NCBI GenBank assembly: GCA_903929765.1
Contig: CAIYVX010000083.1
Location: 1-64,000 of the forward strand
DNA: 64,000 nt
Direction of reading: 5' to 3'
Source of the DNA: an uncultured Planctomycetia bacterium
Lineage (GTDB): Bacteria > Planctomycetota > Phycisphaerae > FEN-1346 > JAACEH01
The notes under the pieces are model-generated. The model was not told where the DNA came from, did no database searches, and worked only from the letters and a program-made list of their open reading frames with translations. Shown piece by piece: positions 7,401 through 15,766 of the stretch (its first letter is position 1; each line of letters opens with the position of its first letter). Both the position numbers and the translations under genes were made by a program.

Positions 7401-8590
7401 GAAACAGAAACGGCGCGGGCGAAGTCGCGGCCGAAGGTGCGGGCGGCTTCGAGGTCGGCGGGGCGCGGGCGCCACGGGCAGGCCACGCCGGGGAGCGGCA
7501 CGGCGAGGCCGGCGTCGGCGGCGCGCTGTTCGATCATCTGGACGGCGGCCTTCTGCCAGCCGTAGGAACCGAAGGCCCCGACCGAAATGTTTTTGAACTT
7601 GAGGGCCTTGATGCTGTCCAGGAGCGAGGCGACGGTGGGCAGACAGGCACCCTGCCAGGTGGGCGAACCGAGGAGCAGCCCGCGCGAGCCGAAAATGTCG
7701 GCCAGAACGTCGCTGCGGTCCGAGACGGCGAGGTGGTAACGGTTGAAGGGGACGGCTTCGTCGGCCAGTCCGTCGGCGATGGCGTCGGCGAGGCGGCGCG
7801 TCGATTCGTACATGGTGTCGTAGGCCAGGACGACGCGCTTGGCGGTTTCGTAGTTGGCCCAGCGGCGGTAGGCGGCGAGGATGTCGGCGATGCCGCGACG
7901 CCAGATGAGGCCGTGGCTGGGGGCGATGAGGTTGACGGGCAGGCCGAGGGCGGCAAATTCGTCGAGGCGGGCGAGGACGTTGCGGCCGAAGGGGGCGATG
8001 ATGTTGGCGTAATATTTTTCGGCCTCGAACCAGAGTTGGCCGGAGCGGTCCTCGTCGTCGTAGCGGGCGGGGAGGCCGTAGTGCTGGCCGAAGGCGTCGT
8101 TGGAGAGGAGGACGTCGGGACCGCCGACGTGGACCATCATGCTGTCGGGCCAGTGGCACATGGAGGCCATGAAGAAGGTGAGTTTCGTGCGGCCCGTGTC
8201 GAGCGTGTCGCCGGTCTTGACGACGCGGAGCGGCCAGTCGCGGTGATGGTAGCCGGGAATGCTCTCGGCGCCGCGGTTACTGCATATAATGGTTGCGTTG
8301 GGAACGAGGGATTTGAGGTCGGCCAGTCCGCCGCCGTGGTCTGGTTCGGCGTGGTTGGAGACGATGGCGGTGATCTTGGCGGGATCGACGATGGCGCGGA
8401 TGTGGTCGAGCAACTCGGAAACGTATTCTTCGCCGACGGTGTCGACGAGGACGGTTTCCTTTTCGTCGACGAGGAGATAGGAATTGAAACTGGTGCCGCG
8501 CGGCGTGGACATTTCGTGGCCGTGGAAGACGCGGAGGTCGCCGGCGACGACGCCGACGGAATAGAGATTGGGGGCGATCTGGCGAATCAT
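7367..8590 (-). CDS. flavodiiron protein (FprA-type, beta-lactamase fold plus flavodoxin)
   Basis: Predicted O2 and/or NO reductase of 407 residues. The N-terminal beta-lactamase-like domain (1-250) carries the diiron ligands NHAEPDHGG (about residue 80), CHWPDSM (about 145), DAFGQH (about 165) and SHG (about 226). The flavodoxin domain (about 255-395) begins VVLAYDTMYESTRRLADAI and holds GSPTWQGACLPTV and GSYGWQKAA for FMN. There is no rubredoxin or NADH domain, so electrons come from another protein. The final SSPLSLDGRG comes from a family A repeat and is not part of the family. The gene stands alone, oriented away from the FmdB and trxB genes. Probably cytoplasmic detoxification. Confidence 0.92.
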   Translation of the reverse strand: MIRQIAPNLYSVGVVAGDLRVFHGHEMSTPRGTSFNSYLLVDEKETVLVDTVGEEYVSELLDHIRAIVDPAKITAIVSNHAEPDHGGGLADLKSLVPNATIICSNRGAESIPGYHHRDWPLRVVKTGDTLDTGRTKLTFFMASMCHWPDSMMVHVGGPDVLLSNDAFGQHYGLPARYDDEDRSGQLWFEAEKYYANIIAPFGRNVLARLDEFAALGLPVNLIAPSHGLIWRRGIADILAAYRRWANYETAKRVVLAYDTMYESTRRLADAIADGLADEAVPFNRYHLAVSDRSDVLADIFGSRGLLLGSPTWQGACLPTVASLLDSIKALKFKNISVGAFGSYGWQKAAVQMIEQRAADAGLAVPLPGVACPWRPRPADLEAARTFGRDFARAVSVSSSPLSLDGRG

Positions 8591-8740
8591 GAAAGAAGCC
8601 TCCTTGCAGAAAAGGGTGTATGTAGAGCGGGGATTCTAAGGGCATCCGAGCGCGGCGTCAAGCGGGGCGTGGTTTTCGCGGTGTGCGGCGGGTAGAATGG
8701 TGTGAGTTGGGTTGACGGTCATAGGAAGGATGGAACGGTC

Positions 8741-8965
8741 ATGCCGATTTACGAGTACCGGTGCGGCAAGTGCGGGCACGAGTTCGAGGAACTGATTCGC
8801 GGGAAGGAAACCGTGAAGTGCGCCAAGTGCGGCGCGGGCGGGGCCGCGAGAAAGATGTCAACGTTTGCGGCGGTGGTGAAGTCGGGCGGGTGCGAGCGGC
8901 GCGAGGAATGTCCGAGCGCGAGCCGGTCGTGCTGCGCGGGCGGGGCGTGCGGGCATCAGCACTAA
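8741..8965 (+). CDS. FmdB-type zinc ribbon protein
   Basis: A 74-residue protein starting MPIYEYRCGKCGHEFE at the ATG at 8741, the classic start of the FmdB family; an in-frame start at 8702 would add residues not seen in the family. Two CxxC pairs (RCGKCG and KCAKCG) form a zinc ribbon. The tail is Cys/His rich (CERREECPS, CCAGGACGHQH), which may bind a second metal. FmdB-like proteins are putative regulators. GGAAGG upstream at 8724-8729 is a possible binding site. Confidence 0.88.
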   Translation: MPIYEYRCGKCGHEFEELIRGKETVKCAKCGAGGAARKMSTFAAVVKSGGCERREECPSASRSCCAGGACGHQH

Positions 8966-9009
8966 CGGCAGGCTTAAGACTTAAGGCCGAAGGCTTAAGG
9001 AACGGCGGG

Positions 9010-9085
9010 TGGCATGGCCGCTTGCGGCCATGCCTATCAACTGCGACACAGAAGAAAAACATGGCCGCAAGCGGCCATGCCACCC
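9010..9085. repeat. two family D palindromes in front of trxB
   Basis: GGCATGGCCGCTTGCGGCCA at 9011-9030 (continuing TGCC) and CATGGCCGCAAGCGGCCATG at 9060-9079 are inverted copies of the same palindrome, 25 bases apart, so each can form its own hairpin or pair with the other. They end 18 bases before the trxB start. Confidence 0.85.
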
Positions 9086-9102
9086 AGAAAGAAGGGTCGC
9101 TA

Positions 9103-10038
9103 ATGGCTGACGAGCAAATCTACGACGTGATGATCCTGGGTTCGGGTCCGGCGGGCGGGACGGCGGCGATCTATACTTCGCGGGCGGGGCTGAAGACGGC
9201 GCTGGTGACCGGGCCGGTGCCGGGAGGGCAACTGACGGGGACGAGCGAGATCGAGAATTTTCCGGGGTTTCCGCAGGGCCTCAAAGGGCCGCAGTTCGGC
9301 GAGTTGCTCGAGCAGCAGGCGCGGCGGTTCGGAACGGAATTTATTTTCGACATTATTACGGCGGTGGATTTGTCGGTGCGGCCGTTTGTGCTGCGGGCCG
9401 AAGAGGCGGCGTATCGCTGCCGGGCGCTGATTGTTTGCACCGGCTCGTCGCCGCGGCGGCTGGGGCTGGCGGCGGAGCGGGAGTTTACGGGGCGCGGCGT
9501 GAGTTACTGCGCGACCTGCGACGGGCGGTTCTTCGAGGGCAAGACCGTGGCCGTGGCCGGCGGGGGCGACAGCGCCGCCGAAGACGCGTCGTACCTGGCG
9601 CGGCTCGCGGGGAAGGTTTACGTGATCCATCGCCGGGGCGAGTTGCGGGCCCATGCGGCGATGCAGAAAAAAGTGCAGGAGAATCCGAAGATCGAATTCC
9701 TGTGGCACTCGGTGATCGAAGATTTGAAGGGCGACGAGCGCGGGTTGCGGCGGATCGTGGTGCGGGACGTGCGGGACGGGGCGGTGAAGGAGGTGCCAAC
9801 CGATGGCCTGTTCGTGGCCATCGGGCATACGCCGAATGCCGGATTGTTCAAGGATTCGCTGGAACTGGACGCCCAGGGCTACATCGTGACGGATCGGTTG
9901 ACGCGGACGAAGGTGCCGGGCGTTTTCGCCGCCGGCGACGTGGCCGATCCGCATTTCCGGCAGGCGATCACGGCGGCGGGGACGGGGTGCGCGGCGGGGA
10001 TGGAGGCGACGCGGTATTTGGAGGCGGAGGGGGAGTAG
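9103..10038 (+). CDS. trxB: thioredoxin reductase
   Basis: This 311-residue NADPH-dependent flavoprotein reduces thioredoxin. It has the FAD site GSGPAGGTAAIYTSRAG near the N-terminus, the redox pair CATC at residues 136-139 exactly as in the E. coli enzyme, the NADPH-binding GGGDSAAEDA, and the C-terminal FAD motif FAAGDVADPHFRQAI. The start ATG at 9103 gives MADEQIYDVMILGSG; the longer frame upstream reads through repeats and the FmdB gene. A second partial copy of its 3' end lies at 11700-11825. No thioredoxin gene is adjacent. Confidence 0.96.
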   Translation: MADEQIYDVMILGSGPAGGTAAIYTSRAGLKTALVTGPVPGGQLTGTSEIENFPGFPQGLKGPQFGELLEQQARRFGTEFIFDIITAVDLSVRPFVLRAEEAAYRCRALIVCTGSSPRRLGLAAEREFTGRGVSYCATCDGRFFEGKTVAVAGGGDSAAEDASYLARLAGKVYVIHRRGELRAHAAMQKKVQENPKIEFLWHSVIEDLKGDERGLRRIVVRDVRDGAVKEVPTDGLFVAIGHTPNAGLFKDSLELDAQGYIVTDRLTRTKVPGVFAAGDVADPHFRQAITAAGTGCAAGMEATRYLEAEGE

Positions 10039-10153
10039 CAGCGCCGGTCGAGTAGGTTTTCCCCACACGACAACGAGGCCCAAGCGGTAGGGGGCAGCCG
10101 GAGTCCGGCGCCCCAGCGTCTGATCGGACTGGCGGCCACAGGCTGGCCGGCCA

Positions 10154-10229
10154 CCTGGATTATCGGACGTTCATCGCAAATATGTACAGACGCCTGGATT
10201 ATCGGACGTTCATCATAAATATGTACAAA
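10154..10229. repeat. tandem 39-base direct repeat
   Basis: CCTGGATTATCGGACGTTCA (continuing TC, two variable bases, AAATATGTACA) occurs twice with a period of 39 bases, starting at 10154 and 10193, with two or three differences. It lies just upstream of a good promoter and could be a pair of regulator sites. Confidence 0.85.
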
Positions 10230-10243
10230 TTTTCTTTTTTGCC

Positions 10244-10271
10244 TTGCATTTGGTCGGGGGTGGGGTATTAT
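10244..10271 (+). promoter_or_regulatory. sigma70-type promoter of the TadZ-like gene
   Basis: TTGCAT (10244-10249), a 16-base spacer and TATTAT (10266-10271) follow a T-rich tract. It sits 15 bases after the tandem repeat and about 115 bases before the start codon. Confidence 0.55.
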
Positions 10272-10386
10272 GTGCCGAGTTCACGGCGAGCCGGACCGGC
10301 CGGGGGGCTGGACCTGATTTCGCTGACCGAGAAGTCGAAGACCGAGACACCTCTGCGTACTGGGTTTTTTAGGGGAGGGTAACAGT

Positions 10387-11652
10387 ATGCTCGCGTCCAC
10401 AACTATTCTGTTGGTTACCAAACAAGAAGAAACGGCGGAGGCCGTGGCTGATGTTCTTCGCGGCGGGGCCTACTTTACCCTGGCCGGCCGTTGTGCGGAC
10501 CTGGACGGCCTGCGGGAGAAGCTCGCGCACGGTCCGGTGTCGCTGGTGCTGGTCGACCTTGATCCGGAGCCGGGTCCGGTCTTGAGACAGCTTGAACCGC
10601 TGGTGGCCCGCTTCGCGGAAACGCGATTCGTGCTGCTGGCCGATCAGTTCGATTCTTCTCTGATGCTCGATGCCATGCAGGCCGGGGCGCGGCACCTGTT
10701 GCTGAAGTCGTCCATCAGGGCCGACCTGGCGGCGGTGCTGGGGCGCCTGGTGCGGGCCACGGAGGACGGCACGTCCGGCGCGGGGGCGATGATTACGCTG
10801 CTGTCGGGCAGCGGGGGCTGTGGGGCGACCACCCTGGCCTTCAACCTGGCCAACGAATTGGCCGGGGCAAAGGAATCGCTCTTGATGGACCTGGATTGGG
10901 ATTACGGCGCGATCGCCCCGTACTTGGGGCTGCGCGGACGCTATGGCGTCGGGGATCTGTTGGCCCGGGACAGCCATGTGGACGGCAACCTGGTGCGGAG
11001 CACGGCGGTGGCCTTTTCCAAGAACCTGCACGTCCTGCTCAGTCCGGTCAGCACTAACGTCCTGCACGTCGAGGCGGCCGACTATCCGAACCTGAAACAA
11101 ATGCTCGCCGCCTGCCGGCAGACCTACGCCCACACCGTCATCGACGCCCCGCGTGTGCCGCGGGCGATGGCGGCAACCCTGGCCGCGGCCAGCACGGCCG
11201 TCCTGATGGTGTTCCAATTGACGGTCAAGGACATTCACACGGTCCGCGCGGTCCGGACGGCGCTTTTGGAGGGCGGCCTGCCCGAAAGCCGCCTGGTGCT
11301 GGTGGCCAACCGCTACGACAAGCACTGCTCGGTGACCCCGAGCGAAGCCCGGCAAGCGCTGGGCGGCCAGGAGCTGCGCCTGGTGGCCAACGACTACCGC
11401 ACGGCGGCGGACAACATCAGCCTCGGCCGGCCGTTGGCGGAAACGGCGGCGGCCTCGCCCCTGCGGCGCGACGTGATGCAGTTAATCGATCATCTGGGCC
11501 TGGCGCCGGTCCCCGTGGCGAACGTGGCGGGGAAGCGCGTTCTGGCACCCCAAAAGCAATCGCGGCCCGCGGCCCTGTGGCAGGCGGTCGCCGCCACTTC
11601 GCGCCGGTCCCTGCTCTTTCCGGGCATCCCCCTGGCCAATGGGCGGGGGTAG
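10387..11652 (+). CDS. solitary TadZ/CpaE-like protein (receiver-like domain plus ParA/MinD-type ATPase)
   Basis: The 421-residue protein starts behind GGGGAGGG at 10371-10378. Residues about 5-125 form a CheY-like receiver fold (ILLVTKQEETAEAVADVL, then LVLVDLDPEPGP); the usual phosphate-accepting Asp is not clearly kept. From about 135 it is a P-loop ATPase with the deviant Walker A GSGGCGATTLAFNLA and DLDWDYGAIAPYLGL, as in CpaE/TadZ proteins that localise type IV pilus (Tad) machinery. No other tad or cpa gene is in the window. The gene lies between trxB and a stranded second trxB 3' end, as if inserted there. Role uncertain. Confidence 0.8.
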   Translation: MLASTTILLVTKQEETAEAVADVLRGGAYFTLAGRCADLDGLREKLAHGPVSLVLVDLDPEPGPVLRQLEPLVARFAETRFVLLADQFDSSLMLDAMQAGARHLLLKSSIRADLAAVLGRLVRATEDGTSGAGAMITLLSGSGGCGATTLAFNLANELAGAKESLLMDLDWDYGAIAPYLGLRGRYGVGDLLARDSHVDGNLVRSTAVAFSKNLHVLLSPVSTNVLHVEAADYPNLKQMLAACRQTYAHTVIDAPRVPRAMAATLAAASTAVLMVFQLTVKDIHTVRAVRTALLEGGLPESRLVLVANRYDKHCSVTPSEARQALGGQELRLVANDYRTAADNISLGRPLAETAAASPLRRDVMQLIDHLGLAPVPVANVAGKRVLAPQKQSRPAALWQAVAATSRRSLLFPGIPLANGRG

Positions 11653-11699
11653 CAGTAGAACACGCCGGCATTTACCCTTAAGACAAGTATGCGCAGTCG

Positions 11700-11825
11700 C
11701 GCGGCGTGAGTGTTTGCACGGGCGACATGGCCGATCCGCATTTCCGCCAGGCGATCACGGCGGCGAGGACGGGGTGCGCGGCCGGGATGGAGGCGACGAG
11801 GTATCTGGAGGCGGTGGGGGAGTAA
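11700..11825 (+). pseudogene. stranded second copy of the trxB 3' end
   Basis: Codons from 11700 to the TAA at 11823-11825 read RGVSVCTGDMADPHFRQAIT and end RYLEAVGE, matching the last about 40 residues of TrxB (GVFAAGDVADPHFRQAI... to RYLEAEGE). From 11724 on, the DNA is close to 90 percent identical to 9940-10038 by eye. Nothing upstream in this frame encodes the rest of the enzyme, so it is a fragment. It directly adjoins the AT-richer small membrane gene at 11832. Confidence 0.9.
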
Positions 11826-11831
11826 TGAAAA

Positions 11832-12116
11832 TTACTTCCGCCGTCTAACCGCCTTGTACGCGAAATATCCAAGTGAGTACCAGATTAGCGGATCGGAGGC
11901 CATCGCCAGGGGAATAAAGCAATACCAGATGGAAAGCCCGCCCACACGTAGAATAAGCAGGAAGAAGATTCCGGCCAAGGAGCCTATGGGCAGTGGAATA
12001 CCGGATACATGTTTATTCTTTACGATCCAGATGTAAATGCAGCCGTAGTTGACAATGACAGAAAGAAGCCATAGCAAGCCGGACACGGCGACGAGAATCA
12101 AACGAATAGTGTCCAT
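11832..12116 (-). CDS. small hypothetical membrane protein
   Basis: A 94-residue protein with three probable membrane segments: MDTIRLILVAVSGLLWLLSV, then near GSLAGIFFLLILRVGGL, then FIPLAMASDPLIWYSLGYF, and a basic tail YKAVRRRK. It resembles small exported or superinfection-like membrane proteins only in outline; no family is recognised. Base composition is clearly AT-richer than its neighbours. No strong ribosome binding site is visible. Its stop is 6 bases from the end of the stranded trxB fragment. Confidence 0.6.
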   Translation of the reverse strand: MDTIRLILVAVSGLLWLLSVIVNYGCIYIWIVKNKHVSGIPLPIGSLAGIFFLLILRVGGLSIWYCFIPLAMASDPLIWYSLGYFAYKAVRRRK

Positions 12117-12195
12117 ATCGTACCGTCAGCATTTCGGGCCAGAACCCGACCTACGCGGTTGACCTTTCATCTCCGCGTGGCTGCAAGCAGCCACC

Positions 12196-13197
12196 CTACA
12201 TGAAAACGACTTCGCCTTTGCCGCGAACGGTTTGGCCGATGACGGCGGTGCGGATTTTCATGGAGGCGAGGAGGCGGCGCGCTTGGGGGACGGATTCGGG
12301 GCGGAGGACGGCGATCATACCTATGCCCATATTGAAGGTGCGGAACATTTCGGCCTCGTCGATGCGGCCGCGACGCTGGATCTCGCGGAAAATGGGGGGG
12401 ATGGTCCAGGAAGATTTGTCGATCCGGGCGGCGATGCCTTTGGGGAAGCAGCGCGGGAGGTTGCCTTCGATGCCGGAGCCGGTGATGTGGGCGAGGCCGA
12501 GGACTTCGACGGCGGCCATGAGTTTGAGCACCGGCTTGACGTAGATGATGGTGGGCGTGAGGAGCTTGCGGCCCCAGGGGCCGGCGAGTTCTTTTTTGGT
12601 GAAGGCGGCGCGGGCCAGGGAGAAGCCGTTGGAGTGGAGGCCGGAGGAGTGGAGGCCCAGGAGCACGTCGCCGGGGCGGATGCGGCGGCCAGTGATCATT
12701 TTGGGGCGGTCGACGACGGCGACGCAGAAACCGGCGAGGTCGTAGTCGCCCTTTTTGTAGAGGCCGGGCATTTCGGCGGTTTCGCCGCCCAGGAGCGCGC
12801 AGTTGGCCTGGCGGCAGCCGGCGACGACGCCCTTCAAGACATCGCGGTAGACGGCGGGCGAGATGCCGCCGGTGGCGAAATAGTCGAGGAAGAAGAGCGG
12901 CTCGGCGCCGGAGCAGAGGACATCGTTGACGCTCATGGCGACGAGATCAATGCCGATGGTGTCGTGTTTGCCAACGGCCTGGGCGACCATGAGCTTGGTG
13001 CCGACGCCGTCGGTGCCGGAGACGAGGATGGGGTCTTTCATGCCCCGGCCCGGCGCACGGAAAAGTCCGCCGAAGCCGCCGATGCCGCCGAGGACCTCGC
13101 GGCGCGTGGCGGATTGGAGCATGGGGGTGAGATTTTCGATCAGGCGGTCGGCCAGGTCGATGTCAACACCGGATTTTTTGTAGGTCAGCTTGGGCAT
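12196..13197 (-). CDS. purM: phosphoribosylformylglycinamidine cyclo-ligase
   Basis: This 333-residue AIR synthetase catalyses step five of purine synthesis, closing FGAM to aminoimidazole ribotide with ATP. It has the family signature ILVSGTDGVGTKLMVAQ (about residues 57-73), GIDLVAMSVNDVL, GGETAEMPGLYKKGDYDLAG, and HITGSGIEGNLPR in the C-terminal domain. The start MPKLTYKKSGVDIDLAD fits the family. It is a single gene; the palindromes of families A and B lie upstream. Confidence 0.97.
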   Translation of the reverse strand: MPKLTYKKSGVDIDLADRLIENLTPMLQSATRREVLGGIGGFGGLFRAPGRGMKDPILVSGTDGVGTKLMVAQAVGKHDTIGIDLVAMSVNDVLCSGAEPLFFLDYFATGGISPAVYRDVLKGVVAGCRQANCALLGGETAEMPGLYKKGDYDLAGFCVAVVDRPKMITGRRIRPGDVLLGLHSSGLHSNGFSLARAAFTKKELAGPWGRKLLTPTIIYVKPVLKLMAAVEVLGLAHITGSGIEGNLPRCFPKGIAARIDKSSWTIPPIFREIQRRGRIDEAEMFRTFNMGIGMIAVLRPESVPQARRLLASMKIRTAVIGQTVRGKGEVVFM

Positions 13198-13296
13198 GAG
13201 CGGGGTTCCGTATAAAGGCAGACTTAAGGCTGAAGGCTTAAGACTTCAGGCGCAGAAACAAAAGAAACAGCAGAAACAACAACAAAAAAAAACAGC

Positions 13297-13388
13297 GTCC
13301 CCCAGCAGTGCTGGGGGCTTCAAAAGAAGCAAAAGCAGAAACAACATCCTCACCCTGCCCTCCCCCCTCAAGGGGGAGGGATGAAGAA
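13297..13388. repeat. family B and A palindromes between purM and the ABC ATPase
   Basis: The gap 13198-13462 holds an A/C-rich tract, then CCCCCAGCAGTGCTGGGGG (13300-13318), a short AAG/CAG tract, and a family A copy with a G/C-extended stem (CCTCCCCCCTCAAGGGGGAG, ending at 13388). No gene is seen here. Confidence 0.85.
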
Positions 13389-13462
13389 ACAACGGCTGCG
13401 AGAGCGAGATAGTAGCAAGTGACGGGCGGTCAGACAAGGGCGGCGCGGGCGGATTAGTTGAG

Positions 13463-14239
13463 TTAGTCGTGGAGCCGCACCCAGAAGCGGTCGCGGGCGC
13501 GGCGAACGTGGACCGTGACGCCGAGGGCGGCGCTCAGGACCGGACCGCGGAGGACCTCGTCCTTGGGGCCTTGGGCGGCAATGCGGCCGGCTTTCAGGAG
13601 CAGCGTGCGGGCGACGACGGGGACGATTTCCTCGATGTGGTGCGTGACCAGCAGGAGGGTCGGCCCGTGGGGGTCGCGACCGAGTTTTTCGATGCTTTCG
13701 AGCAGGCGTTCGCGGCTGGCCAGGTCGAGGCCGGTGCAGGGTTCGTCGAGGATGAGCAGATCGGGCCGGGGCATCAAGGCCCGACAGAGGAGGACTTTCT
13801 GGCGCTCGCCCTGGGAGAGCGTGGCGAAGGCCTGGCGGGCCACGGCGGCGCAGCCCATGAAGTCGAGGAGTTCGTCGGCGCGGTGGTAGTCGGCGGAAGT
13901 GGGCCGGTCGAACTGAAGCCCGATGGAAGCGAACTTGCCGCTGACGACGAGATTGCGGGCCAGGTCGCCCGGGCTGACCCGCTGTTCGAGGGCGGCACTG
14001 AACCAGCCGATGCGTTTGCGGAGTTCGCGGAGGTCAACTTCGCCGTAATGGCGGTCGAGGACATAGACTTCACCGGAGGTGGGCCAGAGGGCGCCGCAGA
14101 CCAGTTGCAGGAGCGTGGTTTTGCCGGCCCCGTTGGCGCCGACGATGGCCCAGTGTTCGCGGTCGCGGACGTGCCAGGAGACGTCGTCGAGAATGAGGCG
14201 GTCGTCGCGTTCGAAACTGACGTGGCGAAGTTCGATCAT
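13463..14239 (-). CDS. ABC transporter ATP-binding protein (ModF-like, single domain)
   Basis: This 258-residue ATPase has Walker A GANGAGKTTLLQLV, Q-loop near RIGWFSAAL, signature LSQGERQKV, Walker B LLILDEPCTGLD and the switch VTHHIEEIV. The N-terminal MIELRHVSFERDDRLILDDV and the HHIEEI switch recall the ModF/COG1119 group, whose members are often encoded without a permease; none is adjacent here. The substrate or role cannot be told. Transcribed away from the SGNH gene. Confidence 0.88.
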   Translation of the reverse strand: MIELRHVSFERDDRLILDDVSWHVRDREHWAIVGANGAGKTTLLQLVCGALWPTSGEVYVLDRHYGEVDLRELRKRIGWFSAALEQRVSPGDLARNLVVSGKFASIGLQFDRPTSADYHRADELLDFMGCAAVARQAFATLSQGERQKVLLCRALMPRPDLLILDEPCTGLDLASRERLLESIEKLGRDPHGPTLLLVTHHIEEIVPVVARTLLLKAGRIAAQGPKDEVLRGPVLSAALGVTVHVRRARDRFWVRLHD

Positions 14240-14370
14240 CGGGGGCGATTTTAGCGGTGAAAGCCGGACCGTGCAACGGCAAACGACCTTGCGAACCGAC
14301 CGGCGCGGAGTATGATGTGACGAGTTCCGGGAGAACGATTCTTACGCTTATGGCGAAAGGGAGAGATTTC

Positions 14371-15690
14371 ATGGCGAAGCGGACGATTCTGGCGGCGGTA
14401 GGGCTGGGGGCGGTATTGGCGGGAGCGACGTGGGCGGCGGGGCTTGGGCCGCAGGACGTGAAGACGGAAGGGATGAAAGTGACCGTCGTACCGCTCAAGG
14501 CCACGGTGGAAATTGCGCCGCTGGAGGTGTTGCACGGCGAGGCGACGATGACGGTGTCGGGCGGGAAACCGGGCTGGAACGGGCCGAATCACCTGCCGAA
14601 GGTGGCCTGGATTTACCGGGCGATGAAGCCGGGGAGCCTGGTGGTGAGGCCGGAGTTGATGAGGGAGATGATTATTCTGGCGGAGAAGAAGGATTACCTG
14701 GTGGATGAGGATTGGGGCACGGTGGCGGCGGTGGTGTCGAGCACGAATTCTGGGCAGCCGTGGCACTTTAAGTACGATTACACGCTGAGCCGGCTCGACC
14801 TGATCGAAAAGACGGTTGAAGGTAAGGTGGTGGTGAAAGCGGGCAAACCCGACGGTAGCGAGCCGCTGTTGCCGGAAACGACGCCTGGGGCGACGGCGTT
14901 GGCGAGCGTTTACCTGTCGCCGAACACCACGACGTTGACGGCAACGAACGTGAACCTGATCGATCCGTCATACAACGGCGTGCCGACGGTGAGCCGGGGC
15001 GAGAGGTTGCAGGCGGTGCGTGAGAAGTTGAAGGCCGGGCAGCCGGTGACGATCGTCTTCTTCGGGGACAGCATCACGGCCCAGACGGTGAAGGACACGC
15101 GGGACGGGCGGGGTTCGTTTGTGGACCGGTTCGCGAAATATCTGGAAACGGCCTATCCGAAAAGCAAAGCGGTCGTGACGCCGACGGCGACGCCGGTGAA
15201 GCCGCAGGAAAAGGAGATTGTGGTCGTCAAGGCGGGCGTGGGCGGCGACGACACGGTGCGGGCGTTGAAGCGGATCGACAAAGACGTGCTGGCCCACCAG
15301 GCGGACGCGGTGGTGGTGATGTTCGGGGTGAACGATGAGAACGGGAGCGCGGGGAAAAACAATGTGCCGGTGGATAAGTACCGGGCAAACCTGGAGACGA
15401 TTGTGGAGAAGATCCGGGGAGCGGGGTCGGAGCCGGTGCTGATGACAACCAGCATGAAGAACCTGGGGTGGTCGGGCACGTCGGGCAACCTGAACGAGTA
15501 CGCGGCGGCGATGCGGCAGGTGGCGAAGGATCACCAGGTCTGCCTGGTGGACAATTTTGAGGCCTGGCAGAACGCTCCGAAGCGCGGCTATAATTACATG
15601 ATATATCTGGACACGTGCCTCAACCACCCGAACGACCTGGGGCACGAGATATTTTTCCAGGGCGTGAAGGCGGCGTTTGCGGGGAAGTAA
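14371..15690 (+). CDS. secreted SGNH/GDSL-family hydrolase
   Basis: The ATG at 14371 sits behind AAGGGAGAG and gives a clean signal peptide (MAKRTILAAVGLGAVLAGAT), 439 residues in all. The N-terminal half (25-210) is a beta-rich region without a recognised family. The C-terminal half is an SGNH hydrolase: block I IVFFGDSITAQ, block III MFGVNDENG, and block V HPNDLGHEIF with the catalytic Asp-x-x-His. Probably an exported esterase acting on acetylated polysaccharide or another carbohydrate ester; substrate unknown. Stands alone. Confidence 0.85.
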   Translation: MAKRTILAAVGLGAVLAGATWAAGLGPQDVKTEGMKVTVVPLKATVEIAPLEVLHGEATMTVSGGKPGWNGPNHLPKVAWIYRAMKPGSLVVRPELMREMIILAEKKDYLVDEDWGTVAAVVSSTNSGQPWHFKYDYTLSRLDLIEKTVEGKVVVKAGKPDGSEPLLPETTPGATALASVYLSPNTTTLTATNVNLIDPSYNGVPTVSRGERLQAVREKLKAGQPVTIVFFGDSITAQTVKDTRDGRGSFVDRFAKYLETAYPKSKAVVTPTATPVKPQEKEIVVVKAGVGGDDTVRALKRIDKDVLAHQADAVVVMFGVNDENGSAGKNNVPVDKYRANLETIVEKIRGAGSEPVLMTTSMKNLGWSGTSGNLNEYAAAMRQVAKDHQVCLVDNFEAWQNAPKRGYNYMIYLDTCLNHPNDLGHEIFFQGVKAAFAGK

Positions 15691-15766
15691 CCGGCGCCAG
15701 GCGCCAGGGCGAGTTTTCATGAAGAAACGGATGATCGTGGCGGCGGCTTAAAAAAGGGACAGGACG

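Larger units (their letters stand above)
10039..10386 (+). other. 348-base gap: tandem repeat and promoter region
   Basis: No convincing gene. The first 110 bases are featureless; then come a tandem direct repeat (10154-10229), a promoter (10244-10271) and a leader before the TadZ-like start. A 66-codon frame at 10182-10382 begins in the repeat, has no family features and is not called. Confidence 0.7.

Noticed and set aside
10154-10229. Possible CRISPR array
   Set aside because: Only two direct repeats, no variable spacer between them and no cas gene in the window.
10182-10382. 66-codon frame before the TadZ-like gene
   Set aside because: It starts within the tandem repeat and crosses the promoter; no family features and no binding site.
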